Notes: generated by a model from the letters alone, not told the origin. A stretch of DNA of 64,000 nt from Amycolatopsis thermophila (GCF_030814215.1 NZ_JAUSUT010000001.1:2728001-2792000), one strand, 5' to 3'; shown: positions 36,104 to 46,037, counted from the first letter of the stretch. Program-made: numbers and translations.

Positions 36104-36565
36104 ATGCACTTCACCCGGCCCCGTGAACTGGTGATCGCCGGGCTGGTCGGGCTCGTGGTCGCCTACCTGCTGTTCGAGTTCGCCTACGGCGACCTGCCCC
36201 GGTTGCCGCGGCTGGCCGGCGTGTCGCTGGTGGCGCTCGCGGTGATCGAAGTCGCACTCGCCTTCTCGATGCGGTCGCGCGTCAGGTCCGGCCGGGTCGT
36301 CAACGCGGTCTCGGCGGCGCGCACCGTGGCGCTCGCGAAGGCCTCGTCGTTGCTCGGCGCGATCATGCTCGGTGCGTGGGTGGGCATCGCGGCCGCGTTG
36401 TTCCCGCGGGCGTCGGAGCTGGCCGCGGCGTCGAGCGACCTCCGCAGCGTCGCGATCGGCGGGGTGTGCGCGGCGGCGTTGATCGCCGCGGCGCTGTGGC
36501 TCGAGCACTGCTGCCGCACGCCGGAGGACGACGAACGTGATCCCGATCATCACCCGACCGGTTAA
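36104..36565 (+). CDS. DUF3180 membrane protein
   Basis: 153 residues with four predicted membrane helices (LVIAGLVGLVVAYLLFEFAY, LAGVSLVALAVIEVALAF, ASSLLGAIMLGAWVGIAAAL, VAIGGVCAAALIAAALWL) and short charged ends. It matches the DUF3180 family (Rv3605c) that always follows folK in actinobacteria, so a link to folate or cell-envelope function has been suggested only by context. TACCGT (36092-36097) lies 6 nt before the ATG and there is no ribosome binding site: probably leaderless and separately transcribed because the MerR gene now interrupts the old operon. Confidence 0.9.
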   Translation: MHFTRPRELVIAGLVGLVVAYLLFEFAYGDLPRLPRLAGVSLVALAVIEVALAFSMRSRVRSGRVVNAVSAARTVALAKASSLLGAIMLGAWVGIAAALFPRASELAAASSDLRSVAIGGVCAAALIAAALWLEHCCRTPEDDERDPDHHPTG

Positions 36566-36634
36566 CGCTGGGAACCGACCGCTCGAAGTACCAAACAGGT
36601 CTCAGACGGATAACTAGCGGGTACGGTGTGGTTC

Positions 36635-38299
36635 ATGACTGGCGAGGGTGACGAGACGCGCGGCCGCGTCCTGGGCAGGCCGTGGTTTCTCATCGGCCTT
36701 GCCCTCGCGGTCGCCGCCACGATTCCCCTGGTGTTGGCGGACGACGTCCGGTACATGCGGCTGGGGATCGTCGCCGCGCTGTGGGCGGCGCTGATCGGCG
36801 CTTTCCTCGCGGTGCGGTACCGCAAGCAGGCGACCACCACCGAGGAGGCGGTCGCGCAGGCGCAGGAAGTGTACGAGCTGGAGCTCGAACGCGAGATCGC
36901 CGCGCGGCGCGAGTTCGAGCTCGAGGTGGAAGCCGAGACGCGGCAACGGGTCGAGGCCGAGTCCCGCACCGAACTGGACGCGCTGCGCGCGGAGATCGCG
37001 TCCCTGCGGGACAACCTGCAGGGCCTCTTCGGCGGTGAGGTGCTGCTCGAGCGCGTCGCGCTGACCGCGCAGGCCACCCGGATGCGCGCGCTGCGCGAGG
37101 AGCAGCGGGTCGTCGAGCCGGGTTCGGGCAAGCCGGCGCAGATCACCGCGGCGAAGAAGGAGAGCAGCGACCGGCCGACCGAGTTCATCGAGCGGGTGCG
37201 GGAGAAGGAGCCGGTGCGCACCGGCGGCCGCCCCACGGCGCCCGAACCGCGCCGCCCGGAACGGTCGATGGACCTCCCGGTGCGCCGCGTCGCGAAGGCC
37301 GAGCCGGTGGCCCCACCGGCCGACCTGGAGCGGACGCGCGTGCAGCCCGCCGCGAAGAAGCCGGAACGCCCGCAGGCGCGGCCGGTCGAGCCGAGCCGTC
37401 CCGCGCCCAGCCGCCCCGAGCGGGCCCGGCCGAACGCCGCGACCACGCCGGTCAAGCGCGAGCCGCCGCGCGAACCCGACCCCGTGGAGCAGCCGACCCA
37501 GGTCGCGAAGGCACTCGACCCGGACTGGACTCCGCGGGCCGAGCGCTCGGCGACGGACCTGTCCGCCGCGTTCCCGACGCGGATGACGCGACCGGTGCAG
37601 CCGGAGCCCCCGCGCGCCGAGGTCGCGCGCCCGGAGCCCGCGCGCGCCGAGCCGTCGTGGGTGGAGCCGGTGCAGCCGGAGCCCGCACGTGCGGAGCCGG
37701 AGAAGCAGTCGGCGGTCGTACCGGTGCCCGAGGACCACCCGGTGGTCAACGAGACGTTGCCGGTCGAGGTCCGGCGGCTGGCGCAGCAGGGCAGGCCGGG
37801 CGGTCGCCGTCGCCGCGCGGAGGACGACGAGGCGCCCGCCGGACGCCGTCGCCGTCCCGACGCGGACGAGGCCCAGCCCGGCGTGCCGGTGCCGGATGCG
37901 GACGTGGCGCCCGGGGGGCCGCGCCGGTCGGTCGCCGAGGCCGAGACCGCCGGACGACGCTCATCCGCGGGGGACGCGGTGAGCAGCCGCCGGCCCGCGG
38001 AGTCGAGCGGGTACCGGTCCGCGGACGCGATCAAGGGCCGCCGCTCCGCCGAGGCCGGCCGCCGTGCCGAGCCCGACGAGGCCCCGGCCGGACGACGGCA
38101 CCGCGCCGAGGGCGAGCCGCCGTCGTGGGTGAGCACGGGCCGCCGCGCGAAGCCGGAGGCGGACACCCCGCGCTCCGGGCACCGCACCACAGCGGCCGAG
38201 GACACCGGCTCGCATTCCGCGGGGCGCTCGGTGAGCGAACTCCTCGCCGCGAACGGCAAAACAGCCACCCCGCGACGCCGCCGCCGCGCCGAGGACTGA
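36635..38299 (+). CDS. Membrane protein with coiled coil and long disordered tail (Rv3604c-like)
   Basis: 554 residues. Two membrane helices (PWFLIGLALAVAATIPLVL and GIVAALWAALIGAFLAV) are followed by a charged coiled coil (EEAVAQAQEVYELELEREIA, about residues 70-130). From about 170 on, the chain is disordered, built of Pro, Arg, Glu and Ala with repeated RRRRAEDDEAPAGRRRR-type patches. Position after DUF3180 matches Rv3604c, whose function is not known to me; the layout suggests a scaffold at the cell envelope. TACGGT (36622-36627) lies 7 nt before ATG 36635 with no ribosome binding site: leaderless. The 3' end contains an 18-bp tandem repeat that includes the stop codon. Confidence 0.85.
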   Translation: MTGEGDETRGRVLGRPWFLIGLALAVAATIPLVLADDVRYMRLGIVAALWAALIGAFLAVRYRKQATTTEEAVAQAQEVYELELEREIAARREFELEVEAETRQRVEAESRTELDALRAEIASLRDNLQGLFGGEVLLERVALTAQATRMRALREEQRVVEPGSGKPAQITAAKKESSDRPTEFIERVREKEPVRTGGRPTAPEPRRPERSMDLPVRRVAKAEPVAPPADLERTRVQPAAKKPERPQARPVEPSRPAPSRPERARPNAATTPVKREPPREPDPVEQPTQVAKALDPDWTPRAERSATDLSAAFPTRMTRPVQPEPPRAEVARPEPARAEPSWVEPVQPEPARAEPEKQSAVVPVPEDHPVVNETLPVEVRRLAQQGRPGGRRRRAEDDEAPAGRRRRPDADEAQPGVPVPDADVAPGGPRRSVAEAETAGRRSSAGDAVSSRRPAESSGYRSADAIKGRRSAEAGRRAEPDEAPAGRRHRAEGEPPSWVSTGRRAKPEADTPRSGHRTTAAEDTGSHSAGRSVSELLAANGKTATPRRRRRAED

Positions 38300-38330
38300 C
38301 GCCGCGCCGAGGACTGACGCCGCGCCGAGG
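38283..38330 (+). repeat. 18-bp tandem repeat (2.7 copies) spanning a stop codon
   Basis: The unit GCCGCGCCGAGGACTGAC occurs at 38283-38300 and 38301-38318, with a partial third copy (12 bases) at 38319-38330. It includes the TGA of the preceding gene, so copy-number change would not alter the protein's end. Confidence 0.9.
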
Positions 38331-38350
38331 GCCACCGGCCGTAGCGACCG

Positions 38351-38660
38351 GCAAGATCGCCGCTTCGCGACCGCCGTCGCCGGGGGGGTGCCGCGTCGGG
38401 GCTACTCGCGGAGTGACTGGCGAGTTCGCTGCTTCGCGACCGTCGCCGCTGGGAGTGGCGCGCCGAGCGCCACCCGCGGAGCGACCCGCGAGTTCGCTGC
38501 TTCGCGACCGCCGTCGCTGGGGAGTGACGCGTCGGGGCTACTCGCGGAGTGATCGGCGAGTTCGCTGCTTCGGGACGGTCGCTGCTGGGGGGTGCCGCAT
38601 CGAGGGTCACCCACGGAGCGCAGGGCAGGTTCGCCGCTTCGCGACCGTCGCCGCGACCCA
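38351..38660. repeat. Minisatellite of about five 68-69 bp imperfect tandem copies
   Basis: Copies begin near 38351, 38420, 38488, 38556 and 38625. Each starts with a form of GCGAGTTCGCTGCTTCGCGA and most carry a small hairpin such as ACTC-GCG-GAGT. The period (68-69) is not a multiple of three throughout, so an encoded repeat protein is unlikely. The surrounding gap 38300-38844 holds no other gene that I can support. Long ORFs on both strands cross the area but are open only because of high GC. Confidence 0.82.
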
Positions 38661-38844
38661 GAGGTGGGCGCGCCTCGCGGCGAGTGACAACGCCGCTGTC
38701 GCCGCCGCCCCTGCAGCCGCACGGCAGCCGCACCGTCGCCGTCGCGGCGGCCGCCGTGCGCGGCGCTGGAGGCAGCGAGGCGCCTCCGCCGGAGGGCGGA
38801 CAGGGCGCCGCGGCGCAAAAGCAGTCACCGTAGAGTTCCGGGCT

Positions 38845-39978
38845 GTGACCGCACCTCCTCGCAGGCTCACCGTGCTCCTGCCCGTGCTCGGCCTCGTCGT
38901 CCTCGCCGTCTGCGGGCTGACCGTGCTCGGCCTGGTCACGGTGCGCGTCGGGCCCGTGGCGGTGGCCATCGGCGTCGCCGCGGCGCTCGTGCCCGTCGCG
39001 GTCGTCGTGGCGACCATCCTGTGGGTCGATCGCTGGGAACCGGAGCCGGCGAAGTTCCTGCTCGTCGCCTTCTTCTGGGGCGCCTGCGTCGCCGCGATCA
39101 CCGCCCTGCTGATCAACAACACCGCCGAAACGGTGGGCGACCTGCTGCTCGGCGAGGGCCGCGGCAGCAAACTGTCCGCCCTCCTGTCCGCGCCGCTCGT
39201 CGAGGAAGCGGCGAAGGCCTCGTTCGTGCTCGCGATCCTCCTGCGCCGCTCCGACGAGTTCGACGGGATCATCGACGGCATCGTCTACGCCGGATTCACC
39301 GCGGCCGGCTTCGCGTTCACCGAGAACATCTACTACTTCGGCCGCGCCTTCAACGACTACGGCTTCGGCAACGCCACCAGCAGCGGGGTGATCGCCGCGT
39401 TCGTGCTGCGCGGTGTGATGTCCCCGTTCACGCACCCGTTGTTCGCCGCCCTCACCGGCATCGGCTTCGGCTACGCCTCCCGCGCCGACAGCAGATCCGT
39501 CAAGATCCTCGCCCCGCTCGGCGGCTACCTCGCCGCCGTCCTGTTGCACGCCCTGTGGAACGGCGCGGCGGTCCTCGGGGGCGCCCAGACCTTCCTCAAC
39601 GTCTACTTCCTGATCATGGTGCCGATGTTCATCGCGGTCGTGCTGCTCGTCCTGCTGCAACGCCGCCGCGAACAGCGGATCGTCACCGCCGCCCTGCCCG
39701 CGATGGTGGAGGCCCGCCTGATCGCGCCGTCGGAGGTCGAACTGCTGTCGACCCTCGCCGGCCGCCGCGACTGGCGCCGCCAGGCCCGGCAGCAGTCCGG
39801 GCGGGACGCCGCGAAAGCCGTCGCACGCTACCAGGCGAGCGTGACCGAGCTCGCGTTCCTGCGCCGCCGCAAACCCACCCCCGAACACGAAAAGCGCAGG
39901 CGGGAACTGCTGACCGCGCTGCGCACCTCCCGCGCCGACGCGGTCCGGCTCGCGGGTGACGGCAGCCGAACCGGATGA
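38845..39978 (+). CDS. PrsW-family intramembrane metalloprotease
   Basis: 377 residues with about eight membrane helices. PrsW signature residues are visible: the EExxK motif in APLVEEAAKASFVLAI, EFDGIIDGIVYAGFTAAGFA, FTENIYYFGRA, MSPFTHPLFAALTGIGFGY and LLHALWN, supplying the conserved Glu and His metal ligands. In Bacillus PrsW cleaves an anti-sigma factor; no anti-sigma gene is in this window, so the substrate here is unknown. The C-terminal 100 residues are cytoplasmic and basic. TAGAGT (38831-38836) lies 8 nt before GTG 38845, with no ribosome binding site: leaderless. The frame is open far upstream but without coding signal. Confidence 0.92.
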   Translation: MTAPPRRLTVLLPVLGLVVLAVCGLTVLGLVTVRVGPVAVAIGVAAALVPVAVVVATILWVDRWEPEPAKFLLVAFFWGACVAAITALLINNTAETVGDLLLGEGRGSKLSALLSAPLVEEAAKASFVLAILLRRSDEFDGIIDGIVYAGFTAAGFAFTENIYYFGRAFNDYGFGNATSSGVIAAFVLRGVMSPFTHPLFAALTGIGFGYASRADSRSVKILAPLGGYLAAVLLHALWNGAAVLGGAQTFLNVYFLIMVPMFIAVVLLVLLQRRREQRIVTAALPAMVEARLIAPSEVELLSTLAGRRDWRRQARQQSGRDAAKAVARYQASVTELAFLRRRKPTPEHEKRRRELLTALRTSRADAVRLAGDGSRTG

Positions 39979-40124
39979 ACCGGGTCGGGTGAAGCTGGTC
40001 ACCCGCGCCCGACTCGGCGCGTTCCGGCGAGCTACCCTCGCCCCGTCGTCCGGTACCCGCACCAAGAGCGGGACTGGAACGAGCTGAGGAGTTCTGCTGC
40101 CATGAGCGTCCACAGGGGCACGCC

Positions 40125-41018
40125 GTGAGTCGTCCCGCCAGGCTCGGCGTCGGGGTGATCTCCGCCGGGCGCGTGGGCAGCGTGGTCGGCGCCGCGCTCG
40201 CCCGCACCGGGCACACCGTGGTCGCCGCCGCCGGGATTTCGGCCGCCTCGCAGGCCCGCGCCGAACGCATGCTGCCCGGTGTCCCGCTGCAACCGCCGGA
40301 CCAGGTCGCGGCCACCGCCGACCTGGTCCTGCTGGCCGTGCCCGACGACGAGCTCGCCGGCCTGGTCCGCGGCCTGGCCGCCACCGGGTCCTGGCGCCCC
40401 GGCCAGATCGTCATCCACACCTCCGGCGCGCACGGTCTGGACGTGCTGGCCCCGGCCGCCGAAGCCGGTGCCCTGCCGTTGGCGCTGCACCCGGTGATGA
40501 CCTTCACCGGGCGCACCGAGGACCTCGACCGGCTCGCCGCGTGCAGCGTCGGCGTCACCGCCGCGGCCGACGACGAGATGGCGTGGAGCGTCGGCGAGGC
40601 GCTGACCGTCGAGATGGGCGCCGAACCGGTCCGGGTGCCGGAGGCGGCCCGCCCGCTGTACCACGCGGCGCTCGCGCACGGCGCCAACCACCTGATCACG
40701 CTCGTCGACGACTGCGTGGACCTGTTGCGCGGCGCGGGCATCGGGAACGCGGAGCGCATGCTCGGCCCGCTGCTGTCGGCCGCGCTGGACAACGCGCTGC
40801 GGCACGGGGATCGCGCGCTGACCGGTCCGGTCGCGCGCGGCGACACCGGTACGCTGCGCAAGCACCTCGCGGTGCTCGAAGCCACCGATCCCGCGATCGT
40901 GCCCGCCTACACCTCGCTCGCCCGGCGCACCGCGCGGCGAGCCGAATCGGCCGGCCTGCTTGAACCGCGCGCCGCCGCCGAGATCACCGAACTCCTGGAA
41001 GGGCCGGGAAACCCGTGA
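40125..41018 (+). CDS. Rossmann-fold / DUF2520 protein linked to pantothenate genes
   Basis: 297 residues. The N-terminal NAD(P)-binding fold begins LGVGVISAGRVGSVVGAALA (GxxxAGRVG), with a mid-domain LLAVPDDELAGLVRGLA and VIHTSGAHG block. The helical C-terminal half (YHAALAHGANHLITLVDDC) is the DUF2520 domain. The layout resembles 6-phosphogluconate or ketopantoate reductases. It is the first gene of a cluster with panC, panD and coaX, as Rv3603c is in mycobacteria, so a ketopantoate reductase-like or regulatory role is plausible but unproven. GTG 40125 lacks a clear ribosome binding site; a TACCCT near 40033 may be the promoter. Confidence 0.88.
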   Translation: MSRPARLGVGVISAGRVGSVVGAALARTGHTVVAAAGISAASQARAERMLPGVPLQPPDQVAATADLVLLAVPDDELAGLVRGLAATGSWRPGQIVIHTSGAHGLDVLAPAAEAGALPLALHPVMTFTGRTEDLDRLAACSVGVTAAADDEMAWSVGEALTVEMGAEPVRVPEAARPLYHAALAHGANHLITLVDDCVDLLRGAGIGNAERMLGPLLSAALDNALRHGDRALTGPVARGDTGTLRKHLAVLEATDPAIVPAYTSLARRTARRAESAGLLEPRAAAEITELLEGPGNP

Positions 41019-41899
41019 CCACACCGAAATTCAGCCGCGGGCGGCTGAACACGTTCCAGACACCGGCCGACGTCCACCGGGTCACCGCGGCGCTGCGCTC
41101 GGTCGGCCGCAAGGTCGCGCTGGTGCCCACGATGGGCGCACTGCACGCCGGCCACCGTGAGCTGATCCGCCGCGCGAAGCGGCTGCCGAACACCGTCGTC
41201 GCCGTGTCGATCTTCGTGAACCCGTTGCAGTTCGGCGAGGGCGAGGACTTCGACGCCTACCCGCGCCCGCTGGAGCGGGACCTGGAGATCCTGGCCGAGG
41301 ACGGCGTCGAGATCGCCTTCGTGCCCAAGGTGGGCGACCTCTACGCCGAGGGCCACGCCGTGACGTTGCACCCCGGCCCGCTCGGCGACGACCTGGAGGG
41401 CGCCCACCGGCCCGGCCACTTCGGCGGGGTGCTGACCGTCGTGGCGAAGCTGTTCAACATCGTCACCCCGGACTACGCGTTCTTCGGCGAGAAGGACTAC
41501 CAGCAGCTGGTCCTGATCAAGCGGATGGTGCGGGACCTGAACCTGGACGTCCGCGTGATCGGTGTGCCGACGGTGCGCGAGCCGGACGGGCTGGCCCTGT
41601 CCTCGCGCAACGTCTACCTCTCGCCGGAGCAGCGGGAGTCGGCGATGGTGCTGTCCGCGGCGCTGGTGGCCGGCGCGCACTCCGGTCCGAAGGGGGCCGG
41701 CGCCGTGCTCGCGGCGGCGCGCGAAACGCTGGCCGCCCGTCCGGGTGTCGCAGTGGATTATCTCGAGTTGCGTGGAACCGATCTTGGTCCCGCGCCCGTC
41801 GATGGGGAAGCACGGTTGCTGGTCGCCGCCCGCGTGGGGCGGACCCGGCTGATCGACAACGTCCCGGTGGTGCTGGGCGCGTCGGAGGAAGAGAGATAA
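41015..41899 (+). CDS. panC: Pantothenate synthetase
   Basis: 294 residues. It ligates pantoate and beta-alanine with ATP. Class I HIGH-like motif in [66 protein letters not shown] and the late [13 protein letters not shown] (KMSKS equivalent) are all present. GTG 41015 lies in the GTGA overlap with the DUF2520 gene. It precedes panD by 2 bases. Confidence 0.97.
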   Translation: MTTPKFSRGRLNTFQTPADVHRVTAALRSVGRKVALVPTMGALHAGHRELIRRAKRLPNTVVAVSIFVNPLQFGEGEDFDAYPRPLERDLEILAEDGVEIAFVPKVGDLYAEGHAVTLHPGPLGDDLEGAHRPGHFGGVLTVVAKLFNIVTPDYAFFGEKDYQQLVLIKRMVRDLNLDVRVIGVPTVREPDGLALSSRNVYLSPEQRESAMVLSAALVAGAHSGPKGAGAVLAAARETLAARPGVAVDYLELRGTDLGPAPVDGEARLLVAARVGRTRLIDNVPVVLGASEEER

Positions 41900-41901
41900 C
41901 C

Positions 41902-42399
41902 ATGTACCGCACGATGCTGAAGTCGAAGATCCATCGCGCGACGGTCACCCAGGCCAACCTGCACTACGTCGGGTCGGTCACGATCGACGAGACGCTGATG
42001 GAGGCGGCGGACCTGCTGCCGGGCGAGCTGGTGTCCATAGTGGACGTCACGAACGGCGCGCGGCTGGAGACCTACGTGATCCCCGGCGAGCGCGACAGCG
42101 GTGTCATCGGGATCAACGGCGCGGCCGCGCACCTGGTGCACCCGGGCGACCTGGTCATCCTGATCTCCTACGGGCAGATGGACAACGCCGAGGCGGCCTC
42201 GTTCAAGCCGCGGATCGTGTTCGTCGACGACGAGAACCGGATCAAGCACGAGGGCGCCGACCCCGGCCACGCGCCGGCCGGTTCCGGTCTGGTGAGCGGC
42301 AGCATCCCGATCGTGTCGCCGGACCGGGAGAACCCGTTCCCGGTCGCCGAGACCGTCGACGCGGCCAAGCTGGACGCGCTCCTGCACGCCGAGAGCTGA
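41902..42399 (+). CDS. panD: Aspartate 1-decarboxylase (pro-enzyme)
   Basis: 165 residues. It makes beta-alanine for PanC and self-cleaves to give a pyruvoyl group. The cleavage site is Gly24-Ser25 in HYVGSVTID. The core ([44 protein letters not shown]) is complete. The C-terminal tail of about 40 residues ([20 protein letters not shown]) is longer than in the 139-residue M. tuberculosis protein, where the tail governs turnover and pyrazinoate response. ATG 41902 is preceded by GAAGAGAG. Confidence 0.97.
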   Translation: MYRTMLKSKIHRATVTQANLHYVGSVTIDETLMEAADLLPGELVSIVDVTNGARLETYVIPGERDSGVIGINGAAAHLVHPGDLVILISYGQMDNAEAASFKPRIVFVDDENRIKHEGADPGHAPAGSGLVSGSIPIVSPDRENPFPVAETVDAAKLDALLHAES

Positions 42400-42404
42400 C
42401 GACG

Positions 42405-43190
42405 TTGCTCCTGGCGATCGACGTCGGCAACACCAACATCGTGCTCGGCCTCTACGAGGGCCGCGGGGACGGCGCCCGGCTCGTCGGCGACTGGCGGATG
42501 CGGACCGACGCGCAGATGACCGCCGACGAGCTGGCCCTGACCATGCGCGGCCTGCTCGGCGAGCACGCCGACGCGATCACCGGGATCAGCGCGCTGTCGA
42601 CCGTGCCCGCCGTGCTGCGCGAGATGCGGGTGATGCTCGGCCGGTACTACTCGCGCGTGCCGAAGGTCGTGGTCGAGCCCGGTGTGCGCACCGGTGTGCC
42701 GCTGCTGGTGGACAACCCGCGAGAGGTGGGCGCGGACCGGCTGGTCAACACGCTCGCCGCCCACCACCTGCACCGCACGGCGTGCGTGGTGGTCGACTTC
42801 GGCACCTCGACCAACGTCGACGTCATCTCGGCGAAGGGCGAGTTCCTCGGCGGCGCCTTCGCGCCGGGCATCGAGATCTCGGTCGACGCGCTGGCCTCGC
42901 GGGCGGCCGCGCTGCGCAAGGTCGAGCTGGCCCGGCCGCGGTCGGTGATCGGGAAGAACACCGTGGAGTGCCTGCAGTCGGGCATCGTGTTCGGGTTCGC
43001 CGGGCAGGTCGACGGGCTGGTGCGGCGGATCGTGCGCGAGCTGACCGAACGGACTCGCGAACCGGTGACCGTGCTGGCCACCGGCGGCCTCGCGCCGCTG
43101 GTGATCGGCGAATCTGAGACCATCACCGAGCACGTCCCCGATCTGACGCTGCTGGGCCTGCGCCTGGCCTTCGAGCGGCAGACGCGTTAG
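42405..43190 (+). CDS. coaX: Type III pantothenate kinase
   Basis: 261 residues. It phosphorylates pantothenate as the first step to CoA. The acetate/sugar-kinase fold blocks are [18 protein letters not shown] at the N-terminus, [36 protein letters not shown] and [12 protein letters not shown] at 42405 is the start; no strong ribosome binding site stands before it, but panD ends 5 bases upstream, so coupling is likely. Its stop overlaps the convergent methyltransferase gene by 4 bases. The operon thus covers beta-alanine, pantothenate and CoA entry. Confidence 0.95.
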   Translation: MLLAIDVGNTNIVLGLYEGRGDGARLVGDWRMRTDAQMTADELALTMRGLLGEHADAITGISALSTVPAVLREMRVMLGRYYSRVPKVVVEPGVRTGVPLLVDNPREVGADRLVNTLAAHHLHRTACVVVDFGTSTNVDVISAKGEFLGGAFAPGIEISVDALASRAAALRKVELARPRSVIGKNTVECLQSGIVFGFAGQVDGLVRRIVRELTERTREPVTVLATGGLAPLVIGESETITEHVPDLTLLGLRLAFERQTR

Positions 43191-43942
43191 CGGCGTTCGC
43201 CGCGCAGCACGGTCGTCTCCAGCGGCAGGTCGAATTCGCCCGCCGCGGTGTCCGGGTGGGTGCCGAGGAATTCCCGCACGCGCTTCCGGATCTCGTCGCG
43301 CTCCGGCTCGGGCGCGACGAGCAGGGCGGAATGCGTGAACAGCGTTTCGACCAGGCTTTCGGCGGTCCGCCGGTGCGCGTGCCGGAATGTCCGCCGCTCG
43401 AACGGACCGAACGCGGGGTGGTCGGCGAGCCGGGCGTTCGTGCTGCCGCGCTGGACGAAGCCGGAAATCCGGGCGAATTCGGCGACCCACGGCACGGAAC
43501 GGTCGTTGCTGTTCCACAGCCCGGCGACGAACCCGCCGGGACGCAGCACGCGCGCGATCTCGGTCAGCGCGGGGACCGGGTCGAACCAGTGGAACGCCTG
43601 TCCGGCGAGAACCGCGTCGGCGCTGCGGTCCGGGAGCGGAATGCGTTCCGCGGTGCCGTCGAGCACGGGCACGTCCGGGTGGTGCCGGGTGAACTCGGAC
43701 CGCATTTCCGCGTCCGGCTCCACGGCCGTCACCTCGAGGCCGAGGGCGAGCAGACCGGTGGTGAGCTTCCCGGTGCCGGCGGCCAGGTCGATCACGCGGG
43801 TCGCCCCAGGCGGCAAGCACCATCGCAAACCGTCGAGCGGGTAGTCCGGCCGGTGCCGCGCGTACTCGGCGGCGCGTCCCCCGAATGAGCGGGACCGACG
43901 GGACCAGAGTTCACGCTCCGCAGGTGAGGTGGCTTCGCTCAC
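43187..43942 (-). CDS. Class I SAM-dependent methyltransferase
   Basis: 251 residues. The motif I block [19 protein letters not shown], then [14 protein letters not shown] and the [20 protein letters not shown] region match the UbiE/trans-aconitate type of methyltransferase. The substrate is unknown. GTG 43942 is chosen: TAGCAT (43955-43950, minus strand) lies 7 nt before it and no ribosome binding site is present, so a leaderless start is likely; GTG 43966 would add 8 residues. It is divergent from lysS across 86 bp, with both promoters packed in that gap. Confidence 0.9.
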   Translation of the reverse strand: MSEATSPAERELWSRRSRSFGGRAAEYARHRPDYPLDGLRWCLPPGATRVIDLAAGTGKLTTGLLALGLEVTAVEPDAEMRSEFTRHHPDVPVLDGTAERIPLPDRSADAVLAGQAFHWFDPVPALTEIARVLRPGGFVAGLWNSNDRSVPWVAEFARISGFVQRGSTNARLADHPAFGPFERRTFRHAHRRTAESLVETLFTHSALLVAPEPERDEIRKRVREFLGTHPDTAAGEFDLPLETTVLRGERR

Positions 43943-44028
43943 TTGCGCGATGCTAACCACGAACACGCGCAGGTCGATACAGGTAATCCGGTTGGCCCAG
44001 CCGGAACGCGAGTTCGTACCCTATCCGC

Positions 44029-45540
44029 ATGACGGATTCCCCCTCCCCGGATCGCCCGGTGCCCGCTGACGACCTGCCCGAACAAATGCGGGTCCGGCGT
44101 GCCAAGCGCGATCGGCTGCTCGCGGAGGGCGTGGAGCCGTACCCGGTCGAGGTGCCGCGCACCCACACGCTCGCGGAGGTGCGCGCCGCCCACCCGGACC
44201 TGCCCGCCGACACGGCCACCGGCGAGATCGTCGGCGTGACCGGTCGCGTCATGTTTTCGCGCATCGGCGGCAAGCTGTGCTTCGCGACGCTGCGCGAAGG
44301 CGACGGCACGGAACTGCAGGCGATGATCAGTCTCGCGAACGTCGGCGAAGAGGCGCTGGCCGCGTGGAAGGCGAACGTCGACCTCGGCGACCACGTGTTC
44401 GTGCACGGCGAGGTCATCACCTCCAAGCGCGGCGAACTTTCGATCATGGCCGACGAGTGGCGGCTCACCGCCAAGGCGCTGCGCCCGCTGCCGGTCGCGC
44501 ACAAGGACCTGGCCGAGGAAACGCGCGTCCGTCAGCGCTACGTCGACCTGATCCTGCGCCGTCAGGCCCGCGACGTCGTGCGCACCCGCGCTGCCGTGAT
44601 GCGGTCGCTGCGCGATTCGTTCCACCGCCGCGGTTTCACCGAGGTGGAAACGCCGATGCTGCAGACACTCCACGGTGGGGCCGCGGCCCGGCCGTTCGTC
44701 ACCCATTCGAACGCGTTCGACATCGATCTGTACCTGCGGATCGCGCCGGAGCTGTTCCTCAAGCGGTGCGTGGTCGGCGGGATCGAGAAGGTCTTCGAGA
44801 TCAACCGCAACTTCCGCAACGAGGGCAGCGACTCCTCGCATTCGCCGGAATTCGCGATGCTCGAGTACTACGAGGCCTACGCCACCTACGACACCAACGC
44901 GGCGATGACCCGCGAGCTGATCCAGGAAGCCGCGGAGGCGGTTTTCGGCGGTCTCGAGGTGACGCTCGCCGACGGTTCGCCCTACGACCTGTCCGGGGAA
45001 TGGACCTCCCTGAGCATGTACGAGTCGTTGTCGGACGCGCTGGGCGAGGAAGTGACGCCGGAAACGTCGGTCGAGAAGCTGCGCGGGTTCGCCGCGGCGC
45101 GCGACCTGGAGGTCGATCCGAAACTCGGCCACGGAAAGCTCGTCGAGGAACTGTGGGAGCACCTCGTCGGTGATCACCTGCACGAACCCACTTTCGTTCG
45201 TGATTTCCCGATCGAGACCTCGCCGCTGACTCGCCAGCACCGCAGCAAGCCGGGCGTGGCCGAGAAGTGGGACCTCTACGTGCGCGGTTTCGAGTTGGCC
45301 ACCGGATACTCCGAGCTGGTCGACCCGGTGATCGAGCGGGAACGATTGATGGATCAAGCCCGCCAGGCCGCCGCGGGTGATAGCGAAGCGATGCGCCTGG
45401 ATGAGGATTTCCTGCGCGCGCTCGAGTACGGAATGCCACCCAGCGGCGGTGTGGGAATGGGCATCGATCGCTTGCTGATGGCGCTGACCGGGCTGGGCAT
45501 CCGGGAGACCATCCTGTTCCCGCTGGTGCGACCCGAATAA
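44029..45540 (+). CDS. lysS: Lysyl-tRNA synthetase, class II
   Basis: 503 residues. The N-terminal OB-fold anticodon domain ([20 protein letters not shown]) is followed by class II motifs: motif 1 in [20 protein letters not shown], motif 2 in [20 protein letters not shown], motif 3 in [21 protein letters not shown] (44017-22) lies 6 nt before the ATG, with no ribosome binding site, so the transcript is probably leaderless. It is followed by lsr2 in the same direction after 143 bp. The pair lysS-lsr2-clpC keeps the mycobacterial order. Confidence 0.97.
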   Translation: MTDSPSPDRPVPADDLPEQMRVRRAKRDRLLAEGVEPYPVEVPRTHTLAEVRAAHPDLPADTATGEIVGVTGRVMFSRIGGKLCFATLREGDGTELQAMISLANVGEEALAAWKANVDLGDHVFVHGEVITSKRGELSIMADEWRLTAKALRPLPVAHKDLAEETRVRQRYVDLILRRQARDVVRTRAAVMRSLRDSFHRRGFTEVETPMLQTLHGGAAARPFVTHSNAFDIDLYLRIAPELFLKRCVVGGIEKVFEINRNFRNEGSDSSHSPEFAMLEYYEAYATYDTNAAMTRELIQEAAEAVFGGLEVTLADGSPYDLSGEWTSLSMYESLSDALGEEVTPETSVEKLRGFAAARDLEVDPKLGHGKLVEELWEHLVGDHLHEPTFVRDFPIETSPLTRQHRSKPGVAEKWDLYVRGFELATGYSELVDPVIERERLMDQARQAAAGDSEAMRLDEDFLRALEYGMPPSGGVGMGIDRLLMALTGLGIRETILFPLVRPE

Positions 45541-45554
45541 CTGGTACCCACTAG

Positions 45555-45574
45555 TCACGGTATCGGTAACGTGA
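45555..45574. repeat. Inverted repeat in the lsr2 upstream region
   Basis: TCACGGTA-TCGG-TAACGTGA is a dyad with one mismatch per arm, 110 bp before the lsr2 start and 15 bp after the lysS stop. The surrounding 45541-45620 is relatively AT-rich, which could let Lsr2 bind its own promoter. Function is inference; it could also be a weak terminator for lysS. Confidence 0.5.
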
Positions 45575-45683
45575 TTTGCGCGCGGCCGTGATTCCGGGTA
45601 TTAATGTCCTAGTCAATGGCTTCTGGTCAGGGCGCCTGCCCCTGCCCGATCATTCGCGGCTGGCCTAAAACAGGAGGAAACAC

Positions 45684-46037
45684 ATGGCACAGAAGGTGCT
45701 GGTGTCGCTCATCGACGACATCGACGGCTCGGAGGCGGACGAGACCGTCGAGTTCGGACTGGACGGCATCTCGTACCAGATCGACCTGTCGGCGGAAAAC
45801 GCCGAGGAGCTCCGTGACGCGCTGGCCCAGTACGTCGAGCACGCACGCCGTGCCGGTGGCCGCAAGCGGGGCACGCCGGGTCGCGCGCCAGCGGGCAAGG
45901 TGGCCGGCCGTTCCGCATCGGTGGACCGGGAGCAGAACCAGGCTATTCGCGCCTGGGCCCGCAAGAACGGCTACCAGGTTTCCGACCGCGGGCGTATCCC
46001 GTCGGAGGTCGTGGAGGCCTACCACAAGAAGAACTGA
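45684..46037 (+). CDS. lsr2: Lsr2-type nucleoid-associated protein
   Basis: 117 residues. The N-terminal dimerisation domain ([20 protein letters not shown]) is joined by a basic linker ([19 protein letters not shown]) to the C-terminal DNA-binding domain with the RGR AT-hook-like motif in [14 protein letters not shown]. Lsr2 coats AT-rich DNA and silences foreign genes, the actinobacterial counterpart of H-NS. AGGAGG at 45671-45676 stands 7 nt before the ATG. A strong terminator follows. Confidence 0.98.
   Translation: MAQKVLVSLIDDIDGSEADETVEFGLDGISYQIDLSAENAEELRDALAQYVEHARRAGGRKRGTPGRAPAGKVAGRSASVDREQNQAIRAWARKNGYQVSDRGRIPSEVVEAYHKKN

Noticed and set aside
38351-38660. Possible CRISPR array
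   Set aside because: Repeats are directly adjacent, imperfect and 68-69 bp long with no unique spacers and no cas genes.
36562-40113. 1183-codon minus-strand ORF, the longest in the window
   Set aside because: Crosses three real plus-strand genes and the minisatellite; its composition is low complexity, so it is open by GC bias only.
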